Positions 1 through 5,390 of a DNA stretch of 6,264 nucleotides are shown here, one piece after another (the first letter of the stretch is position 1; every line of letters begins with the position of its first letter). The DNA comes from a bacterium (lineage in GTDB: Bacteria > Krumholzibacteriota > Krumholzibacteriia > LZORAL124-64-63): positions 1 through 6,264 of the forward strand of contig DAOVZQ010000161.1 of the NCBI GenBank assembly GCA_030635025.1, read 5' to 3'. The notes below the pieces were generated by a model. That model was not told where the DNA came from, ran no database searches, and saw only the letters and a list, made by a program, of their open reading frames with translations. A program made the position numbers and the translations under genes.

Positions 1-263
1 TGATCGAGACCGCCAAGGCGTTCAGCGAGAGCGACGAGGCCAACAGCCGCGCCATCATCGATACCGCCCGCGAGCAGGGCAACGCCCTGGAGGAAGCCAT
101 CGCCGACATCACGCGCAGCGGATTGGGCACCGGTGACGCGGTGAGCCTGGTGCTGGTGATGCGCTTCTACAAGCGGATCTTCATGCACCTGAGCAACATC
201 GCTACGACGGTGGTCATGCCGGTGGACAAGATGGATTTCTTCGACGAGACGTTGAACGGGTAG
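1..263 (+). CDS. PhoU/DUF47-like protein, C-terminal fragment
   Basis: The reading frame is already open at the left edge (first full codon at 3) and ends at TAG 261-263, giving the last 87 residues of a protein whose start lies outside the window. The fragment reads as two amphipathic helices. The first is rich in Glu, Ala, Asp and Arg (around 'AREQGNALEEAIADI'); the second carries 'MRFYKRIFMHLSNIATTVV', followed by 'MPVDKMDFFDE' and the end. The second helix lines up with the 'R.LERIGDHATNIAE.V' helix of PhoU-type domains, with the Arg, His, Asn-Ile-Ala spacing kept. PhoU and DUF47 proteins are cytoplasmic helical-bundle regulators of phosphate uptake, and the same domain also occurs at the C terminus of Na/Pi cotransporters, so this could be a free-standing regulator or the tail of a transporter. 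No membrane segment is visible in the fragment. The family call is from motif resemblance only. The gene converges on the minus-strand gene that follows and probably ends at the shared hairpin. Confidence 0.55.
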   Translation, partial: IETAKAFSESDEANSRAIIDTAREQGNALEEAIADITRSGLGTGDAVSLVLVMRFYKRIFMHLSNIATTVVMPVDKMDFFDETLNG

Positions 264-294
264 GCGACGCCTATACGGCGAAATGGATAAGGGA

Positions 295-330
295 AGCGGG
301 GGGCGTTACAAGCGCCCCCTGTTCGTTTTA
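295..330 (+). terminator. Rho-independent terminator, possibly bidirectional
   Basis: A GC-rich stem pairs 299-305 (GGGGGCG) with 313-319 (CGCCCCC) around a 7-base loop. It extends outward through G-T, C-G, G-T and A-T pairs to 295/323. On the + strand it is followed by CGTTTTATC, a short T-rich run, so it should stop transcripts of the PhoU-like gene. It also begins only a few bases beyond the stop codon of the minus-strand gene (328-330). That gene could use the same stem, although the minus-strand side has no proper T-tract. The stem is directly visible; termination is inferred. Confidence 0.6.
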
Positions 331-2520
331 TCTCACCAGCGTCATCTTTTCCGAGCGCACGCCGTCCATCGACTTCATGCGGGCCAGATAGACACCTGTC
401 GGCTGGGCCCGTCCTGCCGTGTCGCGCCCGTCCCACTGAAGCGCGTGGTCGCCCGCCGGGAACCGCCGGTCCGCCAGCACGGTCACGAGGCGACCGAGCA
501 GGTCATACACGTCGACGCGCACGTCACCGGGAGCGGCCAGGGAAAAGGCGATGGTCGTGCTGGGATTGAAGGGGTTGGGGCTGACGATCAGGCCGGGGGG
601 AATCCGCGGCGTCTCATCCACGGCGGTGGGTATGCCGTGGATGGGCATCAGGAAGACGCCGTTGCCGTCCACGACGTAAAGACGGTCGAAGAAGTGCGCG
701 ACCGAGCTGACGAAAAACGAGGATTCGATGCCGCCGCCGACCACGGTCGGATGCGCGGGGGCGGCGATGTCGATCACGTAGAGGCCGATATAGGGATCGA
801 CCACGTAGACAAAGTCGTCGACCACTTCCAGATCGCGCAGGGGTCCGCGCAGATGCAGGCTTGTCACCAGTCCGATGTTCCGGGGATCCGCGACATCGTA
901 GACGATGAAGTAATCGTCATCGGTTCCGAAGGCGTAATCGCCGTTCACGGCCACATGATGAACCGGCATCGATGTGATCAGGTTGTCCAGGACGACGGGA
1001 TCGGCGGGATCGGACACGTCCACCGTGAAGAGCCCCCCCTCGCCGGTGGCGACAAAAGCCACGTCGTCTTGAACGGCGACGTCCCGGGGGTGGCCGGTCG
1101 TTGCGCAGAAGCCGGTGATCGTCGGCGCGCCCGGATCCTCTTCCATGCTCAGCACGACAAGGCCCAGACCGTCGACGGCAACGTAGACATGGGTGTCCTG
1201 CAGGGCTACGGCCCAGGCATCGCCGCCCAGATAGATGCCGACGTCCAGTTCTGGATACGCCGAGTCGGACACGTCGCCCACCCGCAGACCGGCGGTATGG
1301 TCGGCGATGTAGACGTAAGGGTCGAGCAAACAGATGTCGTGGGGATTGTAAAGAGTCGACCCGACACCGGCCGCTTCGCCGGAGCCTGTGGACACCACCC
1401 ACAAACGGGAATGATCGATGGAGTACAGGAAGTGCCGGTCCGCCGCAACGGCAATGGGCGTGTTGAGCGACAGGTAGTCGAGTATGGGGGGCGTGTCTGC
1501 GTTGCCGAGGGCGTAGACGTGGAGATCGACTCCATCGGACAGGTAAGCGTTCCCGCCCGACAGCACGACGCCGTAGGCGACCGACGAACTGCTCAGCCCC
1601 GAGATCCGCGCGGGCGAGGTCGGGTCCGACACGTCCATGGTGACGATGCCCGCGTAGGAGTTCGCCAACACGGCGACCCCGTCGGCCACCGTAACGTCGA
1701 AGACGCCCGGCGCCGAAACGATCGAAGCCACAACCTCGGCGTCCGTGATGGTTGAAATGTCGATGACGGTCAGCCCGGCAACGTAGTCTGCGACATAAAG
1801 ATGATCGCCGGAGACGGCCACGCTCAAAGCCATACCCGGCGTCTGCACGGCCTCGACGATTTCGTAGGGCGAGCGCGACAGGATCTGGACCCCGCCGATA
1901 CCGTCGGCGACGGCGAGATGGTCGCCCACCAACACCACCTTGACCGCCGAGCCGGGTGTATCGACCCGTTCCACGACGACCGGAGCCGCGGGATCACCAA
2001 TGTCCACAACCACCAGCCCGCTGTCGGCGCAGGCCACGAAGGCGCGATCGCCGTCGACCACCACTCCCTGGGCCGAACTCGGCATGTCGCCGATTCCGTA
2101 CAGCTGCGGATCGCCCGGATCGGACACATCCACCACCTGCAGACCGCCGTCGGACACGGCCACGTATGCGTACGGCCACGACACGGCTATTTCGACCGCG
2201 TCCCCCGAAGTGGCGAATTCACCCATGACGAACGGTTGGGCCGGATCCGAAATGGATATGATCTGGATACCGCCATCGAAGCAGGCGGCGTAGAGGCGAT
2301 CGCCGTCGATCGTCGCGTCGCGGTAGGTTCCCTGACCGTCGCCGGAGACCAGTCCCGTCCAGTGCAGATACTGGGTGTAATCGACACTGATGGCTCGGGC
2401 CGCGGACGTGAACAGGCAACAAACCAGAGCCAGGCCAACGAAAATGCATTTTCGGCGCTTGGAGTTGTTTATTCCATTGAACAGACGTGTGGCGGGTGTG
2501 GGCGATGAAAACAAGGTCAC
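328..2520 (-). CDS. Secreted LVIVD-repeat beta-propeller protein with FlgD-like C-terminal sorting domain
   Basis: About 730 residues. The N terminus has a charged stretch (NSKRRK, ~19-24), a hydrophobic core (~25-38) and an 'AARA' cleavage-like site near residue 43, so it looks like a Sec signal peptide with a long n-region. Residues ~64-637 are about 14 tandem units of ~38-44 residues, each close to '.V.V.GD.aYVA....GL.VvDvSDP..P'. These match LVIVD repeats, which fold as beta-propeller blades; 14 units suits two seven-bladed propellers. The last ~88 residues (643-730), with 'SPNPFNPST', 'YDLLGR', 'LQWDGRD' and 'GVYLARM', form an Ig-like FlgD/type IX-style C-terminal domain of the kind used for export and surface attachment in FCB-related bacteria. 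Start: I chose GTG at 2518-2520 because AGGTGA (2526-2531), complementary to the 16S tail, lies 5 bases upstream. A GTG three codons earlier overlaps that site and has no site of its own. The protein has no catalytic motif that I recognise; a surface, adhesive or binding role is inference. It is transcribed divergently from the hem operon and is unlikely to be functionally linked to it. Confidence 0.85.
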   Translation of the reverse strand: MTLFSSPTPATRLFNGINNSKRRKCIFVGLALVCCLFTSAARAISVDYTQYLHWTGLVSGDGQGTYRDATIDGDRLYAACFDGGIQIISISDPAQPFVMGEFATSGDAVEIAVSWPYAYVAVSDGGLQVVDVSDPGDPQLYGIGDMPSSAQGVVVDGDRAFVACADSGLVVVDIGDPAAPVVVERVDTPGSAVKVVLVGDHLAVADGIGGVQILSRSPYEIVEAVQTPGMALSVAVSGDHLYVADYVAGLTVIDISTITDAEVVASIVSAPGVFDVTVADGVAVLANSYAGIVTMDVSDPTSPARISGLSSSSVAYGVVLSGGNAYLSDGVDLHVYALGNADTPPILDYLSLNTPIAVAADRHFLYSIDHSRLWVVSTGSGEAAGVGSTLYNPHDICLLDPYVYIADHTAGLRVGDVSDSAYPELDVGIYLGGDAWAVALQDTHVYVAVDGLGLVVLSMEEDPGAPTITGFCATTGHPRDVAVQDDVAFVATGEGGLFTVDVSDPADPVVLDNLITSMPVHHVAVNGDYAFGTDDDYFIVYDVADPRNIGLVTSLHLRGPLRDLEVVDDFVYVVDPYIGLYVIDIAAPAHPTVVGGGIESSFFVSSVAHFFDRLYVVDGNGVFLMPIHGIPTAVDETPRIPPGLIVSPNPFNPSTTIAFSLAAPGDVRVDVYDLLGRLVTVLADRRFPAGDHALQWDGRDTAGRAQPTGVYLARMKSMDGVRSEKMTLVR

Positions 2521-2525
2521 GCTTG

Positions 2526-2531
2526 TCACCT
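2526..2531 (-). promoter_or_regulatory. Ribosome binding site of the LVIVD-repeat gene
   Basis: AGGTGA on the minus strand is a perfect 6-base match to the extended Shine-Dalgarno (complement of the TCACCT part of the 16S tail), 5 bases before GTG 2520-2518. It decides the start in favour of that GTG over the GTG at 2529-2527, which lies inside the site itself. Confidence 0.55.
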
Positions 2532-2577
2532 GGGAGCGGGGAAGTCTTCGTGTGCGGCTACGGCAACTCGAACTACA

Positions 2578-2607
2578 AGTTAATCACAAACCGCCCCCAA
2601 GGGTCAA
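2578..2607 (-). promoter_or_regulatory. Candidate sigma70-type promoter for the LVIVD-repeat gene
   Basis: Read on the minus strand, TTGACC (2607-2602; 5 of 6 match to TTGACA) is followed after 18 bases by TTAACT (2583-2578; 3 of 6 match to TATAAT). A TG stands one base before the -10, as in extended -10 promoters. The expected transcript start is about 50 bases upstream of the GTG start. Found by eye; the -10 is weak and the host sigma-factor preference is unknown. Confidence 0.35.
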
Positions 2608-2609
2608 TC

Positions 2610-2619
2610 ATCACGTGAT
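2610..2619. promoter_or_regulatory. 10-bp perfect palindrome between divergent promoters (possible operator)
   Basis: ATCACGTGAT is a perfect palindrome with a CACGTG core. It lies between the two candidate -35 boxes: 2 bases from the minus-strand one (ends 2607) and 13 bases from the plus-strand one (starts 2633). A second AATCAC half occurs at 2582-2587, overlapping the minus-strand -10 region, and is inverted relative to the GTGATT half at 2615-2620. The position suits a dimeric regulator acting on one or both units. Only the symmetry and position are seen; no regulator can be named. Confidence 0.4.
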
Positions 2620-2632
2620 TTTTACGTTCCGT

Positions 2633-2661
2633 TTGCCCTCGTCACCGACCGGCCTTAGGAT
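2633..2661 (+). promoter_or_regulatory. Candidate sigma70-type promoter for the hemCDBL operon
   Basis: TTGCCC (2633-2638; 4 of 6 to consensus) and TAGGAT (2656-2661; 4 of 6) are separated by 17 bases, the optimal spacing. This would give a transcript start near 2668 and a leader of roughly 70 bases before the hemC TTG start. A weaker alternative is GTGACA (2681-2686) with TACATT (2706-2711) at 19-base spacing. Found by eye only. Confidence 0.38.
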
Positions 2662-2730
2662 GGTGCGATATGACTGGATGGTGACACATTCGGCCCAGGA
2701 TGCGCTACATTTGCCGACGGACCGCAACCG

Positions 2731-2735
2731 GGAGG
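2731..2735 (+). promoter_or_regulatory. Ribosome binding site of hemC
   Basis: GGAGG, a strong Shine-Dalgarno core, stands 5 bases before TTG 2741-2743. It decides the hemC start. The in-frame ATG at 2678-2680 has no such site and would add a 21-residue tail with no family match, and the ATG at 2700-2702 is out of frame. Confidence 0.7.
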
Positions 2736-2740
2736 ATCCA

Positions 2741-3688
2741 TTGACCGATACACTATATCCGCCCCCCTCGTCGCCCGTACGCATCGGCACGCGTGGTAGC
2801 CGTCTGGCCTTGTGGCAGGCCCACTACATTCGCGACCGCCTGACCGAGTTGGGCGCGGACGTGGACATCACCGTCATCAAGACCCAGGGCGACCGCATCC
2901 AGGACGTGCCGCTGGCCGACATGGAGGGCAAAGGTTTCTTCACCAAGGAACTGGAGGAAGCCCAGCTGGCCGGCGAGGTCGACCTGGCCGTCCATTCCAT
3001 GAAGGACCTGGGCACCGACATGCCCGCGGGACTCGCCCTGGCCGCCATGGTGGGCCGCGAGGATCCGCGCGAATCGTTGCTGATCCGTCGCGAGTGCGTT
3101 GACGGTAATCGTCCCGAGGGGACACTGCTCCCCTTGGCGTCGGGCGCCCGCATGGGCACCAGCGCCGCCCGCCGCCAGGCCCAGCTGCGCGACCTGCGCC
3201 CCGACCTGGAGATCGCCGATCTGCGCGGCAACGTGCCGACCCGCGTGAACAAGCTGCGCGAGGGACAATACGACGCCATCCTGCTGGCCAAGGCCGGCCT
3301 GTCGCGTCTGGAGCTGGATTTGAGCGACCTGATCGTCATCGATCTGCCCGTGGATCGCTTCGTGCCCGCGCCCGCCCAGGGCATGCTCGCCATCCAGTGC
3401 CGCGACGAACAGCCCTGGCTGGACTTCATCGGCCAACTGCACGCGACCGAAGCCGCCCGCGCGGTGGCGGCCGAACGCCGGTTGCTGGCCGCCCTCGAGG
3501 GTGGATGTCAGTTGCCTTTCGGCGTGAACGTGGCGCCGGACGGTGACGATTTTCGTCTGCTGGCCTTCTGGCGATCCGAGGATGAAGACAAGTCTCCCTT
3601 GCACCTGGACCTGCACGGCGAAGACCCCGACGCGCTCGCCGACGAGGCGCTCCAGGCCATCCGCGACGCCGAGGAGTCGGACGCATGA
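2741..3688 (+). CDS. hemC: Hydroxymethylbilane synthase (porphobilinogen deaminase)
   Basis: Cytoplasmic enzyme that joins four porphobilinogen molecules head to tail into hydroxymethylbilane, using a covalently bound dipyrromethane primer. The 315-residue product is of normal length. Family motifs appear in order: 'RIGTRGSRLALWQA' (14-27, with Arg18 matching E. coli Arg11), 'GFFTKELE' (65-72), 'AVHSMKD' with the catalytic Asp at residue 89 (E. coli Asp84), 'LRGNVPTR' (161-168), 'YDAILLAKAGLSRL', 'PAPAQGMLAIQCR', and 'EGGCQLPFG' with the cofactor-attaching Cys at 256 (E. coli Cys242). One departure: the usual KD[VL]P reads KDLG here, losing the proline just after the catalytic Asp. The start is TTG, chosen for GGAGG 5 bases upstream; the frame stays open further upstream, but that stretch has no family similarity. 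It is the first gene of the operon, and its stop overlaps the hemD start as ATGA. The divergent promoter region just upstream suggests independent transcription with no hemA in front. Confidence 0.97.
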   Translation: MTDTLYPPPSSPVRIGTRGSRLALWQAHYIRDRLTELGADVDITVIKTQGDRIQDVPLADMEGKGFFTKELEEAQLAGEVDLAVHSMKDLGTDMPAGLALAAMVGREDPRESLLIRRECVDGNRPEGTLLPLASGARMGTSAARRQAQLRDLRPDLEIADLRGNVPTRVNKLREGQYDAILLAKAGLSRLELDLSDLIVIDLPVDRFVPAPAQGMLAIQCRDEQPWLDFIGQLHATEAARAVAAERRLLAALEGGCQLPFGVNVAPDGDDFRLLAFWRSEDEDKSPLHLDLHGEDPDALADEALQAIRDAEESDA

Positions 3689-4407
3689 CCGCCACGCCGA
3701 CCCGCATCGTCCTGACGCGCTCCCTGGAGACCAATCGTCCCTGGCGGATCGCCCTGGAGGCCGTCGGTATGACGGTGCTGGTCGTGCCAATGGTACGCTT
3801 CGAACCACAGCCTCTGCCGTGGGATCTCGACCCCGGCTCGTTCGACTGGATTCTCTTCACATCGCCCCAGGGCGTGCGCGCCTTCTGCGACGCGGGATTA
3901 CAACATGGCGACGCGCGCCTCGGCGCACTGGGCGGCGGCACCTCCGCCACCCTGGCGGCCTGCGGTCTGCGGGACGACCTCAATGCACCGACCAAGACCG
4001 GCGCCGAGCTGGCCCGGTTCTTCGCCGAGCAGTTCACGCCCCCGGCGTCGATCCTGCTGCCCGGCCCACTGAATCGTCTGTCCGAACCCCGTCTCACGCT
4101 CGCCGAGACCGGTTTTGCGGTCACCGAGCTGCCCCTGTACAGCACCGAACCCGTTCCCACTGCTGACCTGCCTGAGGCGCCGTTTGCAGACGGCGACGTA
4201 ATCTTTTTCTGCAGTCCGTCGGCGATCGCTTCCTTTGTCGCCACCTACGACGAGCGCCCGCCCTGCGTGGCCATCGGCGAAACGACGGCCGTGGCCGCGC
4301 GCCAGACCGGCTTCGACGTCGCCACCGCCGACGAGCCCTCATTGGGCGGAATGGCCCGAACCTGCGGCGTCGTCATCGACGCTTTACCCGATCCAGCGGA
4401 GTCATGA
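3685..4407 (+). CDS. hemD: Uroporphyrinogen-III synthase
   Basis: Cyclises hydroxymethylbilane to uroporphyrinogen III with inversion of ring D, the branch point to haem, sirohaem and corrinoids. The 240-residue product has the usual length and two-domain plan. The N terminus 'RIVLTRSLETN' is the first strand of domain 1. 'WILFTSPQGVRAF' (55-67) is the conserved 'D.I.FTS..AV' segment. 'LPLYSTEPVP' marks the inter-domain return, 'DVIFFCSPSAIASF' (~171-184) repeats the TS-like motif in domain 2, and 'AIGETTAVAARQTGFDV' (196-212) is the typical 'IG..TA.A....G' segment. The family diverges strongly in sequence, so the position between hemC and hemB adds weight. The ATG overlaps the hemC stop (ATGA), and GAGGAG at 3671-3676 lies 8 bases upstream, so translation is probably coupled to hemC. 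Confidence 0.92.
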   Translation: MTATPTRIVLTRSLETNRPWRIALEAVGMTVLVVPMVRFEPQPLPWDLDPGSFDWILFTSPQGVRAFCDAGLQHGDARLGALGGGTSATLAACGLRDDLNAPTKTGAELARFFAEQFTPPASILLPGPLNRLSEPRLTLAETGFAVTELPLYSTEPVPTADLPEAPFADGDVIFFCSPSAIASFVATYDERPPCVAIGETTAVAARQTGFDVATADEPSLGGMARTCGVVIDALPDPAES

Positions 4408-4409
4408 CC

Positions 4410-5390
4410 ATGGAACTGATCCAACGCCCGCGCCGTCTGCGCACCTCTCCCCTGATGCGCGAGATCGTCGCCGAAACCGACATCTCCGCCCGGCACCTGA
4501 TCACGCCCCACTTCGTCGTCGAAGGCGAAGGGCACGTGGACGAGATCGCCAGCATGCCCGGCGTCACCCACGTATCGGTGGACAAGCTGGTCGAGGAAAT
4601 CGCCGCCGATGTGGAGCTTGGCCTCAAGAGCCACCTGCTCTTCGGCATTCCGAACGACGACGCCAAGGATCACACCGGGTCGGCCGCCGTCGATGACAAC
4701 GGCGTCGTGGCCCGCGCCCTGCGCGCCCTGCGCGAGCGCTTCGGCAGCGAGATCATCCTGATCACCGACGTCTGCCTCTGCGCCTACACGAGCCACGGGC
4801 ACTGCGGCTTCCTGGAGGACGGCGTCGTGGTCAACGACTCGTCGGTCGAGCAGCTCGCGAAAATGGCCCTGACCCACGCCAAGGCCGGCGCCGACATCGT
4901 CAGCCCCAGCGACATGATGGACGGCCGCGTGGGCGCCATCCGCGACCTGCTGGACGAGAACGGCTACGTCAACACGGCCATCCTGGCCTACTCGGCCAAG
5001 TTCGCCAGCGCCTACTATGGTCCCTTCCGCGACGCCTGCGACAGCGCCCCCCAGGGCGACCGCAAGACCTACCAGATGGATTTCCGCAACGGCCGCGAAG
5101 CCCTGCTCGAGGCGATCCTCGACATGCAGGAGGGCGCCGACATGGTCATGGTCAAGCCGGCCCTGGCCTACCTCGACATTGTGCGCAACGTGCGCGCCGA
5201 GGCCTTGTGTCCAGTGGTCTGCTACAACGTGAGCGGCGAGTTCTCGATGGTGAAGGCGTCGGCCGCCGCCGGCTACTGCGACGAGCAGGCCATCGTCATG
5301 GAAAACCTGCTGGCCATGCGCCGCGCGGGCGCCGACCTGATCATCACCTACCACGGACGTGACGCCCTCAAGGGAGGCTGGATCAAATGA
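4410..5390 (+). CDS. hemB: Delta-aminolevulinic acid dehydratase (porphobilinogen synthase)
   Basis: Condenses two 5-aminolevulinate molecules to porphobilinogen in the cytoplasm, normally as a homo-octamer. The 326-residue product matches the usual length. 'QRPRRLRTSPLMR' is the typical N-terminal arm. 'DVCLCAYTSHGHCG' carries Cys122, Cys124 and Cys132, the three-cysteine catalytic zinc site (E. coli 120/122/130). 'YSAKFASAYYGPFR' contains Lys197 and 'MVKPA' contains Lys249, the two Schiff-base lysines (E. coli 195/247). So this is the zinc-dependent form rather than the magnesium-only form in which Asp replaces the Cys. 'RKTYQMDFRNGREA' is also canonical. Start: ATG 4410 is preferred because GGAG (4398-4401) is 8 bases upstream. 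ATG 4404, which overlaps the hemD stop as ATGA, would leave only 2 bases and adds just Met-Thr. Third gene of the operon; its stop overlaps the hemL start. Confidence 0.97.
   Translation: MELIQRPRRLRTSPLMREIVAETDISARHLITPHFVVEGEGHVDEIASMPGVTHVSVDKLVEEIAADVELGLKSHLLFGIPNDDAKDHTGSAAVDDNGVVARALRALRERFGSEIILITDVCLCAYTSHGHCGFLEDGVVVNDSSVEQLAKMALTHAKAGADIVSPSDMMDGRVGAIRDLLDENGYVNTAILAYSAKFASAYYGPFRDACDSAPQGDRKTYQMDFRNGREALLEAILDMQEGADMVMVKPALAYLDIVRNVRAEALCPVVCYNVSGEFSMVKASAAAGYCDEQAIVMENLLAMRRAGADLIITYHGRDALKGGWIK
5371..5377 (+). promoter_or_regulatory. Ribosome binding site of hemL inside hemB
   Basis: AGGGAGG near the end of hemB stands 9 bases before ATG 5387. It is the strongest Shine-Dalgarno in the operon. 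It supports the 5387 start and suggests that hemL can be initiated efficiently by itself as well as by coupling. Confidence 0.6.

Noticed and set aside
261..273. Small inverted repeat TAGGCG-A-CGCCTA at the stop of the PhoU-like gene
   Set aside because: The one-base spacer leaves room for only a 4-bp stem if it folds. There is no T-tract after it, and a real terminator stem lies 20 bases further on.
283..1755. A 490-codon open frame on the + strand, antisense to the propeller gene
   Set aside because: It is His/Asp/Gly/Val-rich with no domain pattern and mirrors the repeat gene codon for codon. Long antisense frames are expected opposite GC-rich repeat coding DNA. It also has no ribosome site, and its start region runs through the terminator hairpin.
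1801..2508. A 235-codon open frame on the + strand, antisense to the propeller gene
   Set aside because: Same low-complexity His/Asp/Gly composition as the other antisense frame and no recognisable motif. The opposite strand encodes clear LVIVD repeats and a signal peptide.
2390..2740. Upstream in-frame extension of hemC, 117 codons
   Set aside because: It overlaps the signal-peptide region of the divergent gene and both promoter candidates, shows no HemC similarity and lacks a ribosome site at its start. HemC is already full length from 2741.
2521..2740. Possible riboswitch or small RNA in the hemC leader
   Set aside because: The 220-base region shows promoter-like boxes and one palindrome but no extended set of paired stems or a known riboswitch core that I can recognise.
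2753..3808. A 351-codon minus-strand open frame opposite hemC and the start of hemD
   Set aside because: The + strand encodes an unmistakable HemC with all catalytic residues. The minus frame is Gly/Gln/Val/His-rich shadow sequence.
4245..5354. A 369-codon minus-strand open frame opposite hemB
   Set aside because: Shadow of HemB, in which the zinc cysteines and both Schiff-base lysines are on the + strand; no motif in the minus frame.
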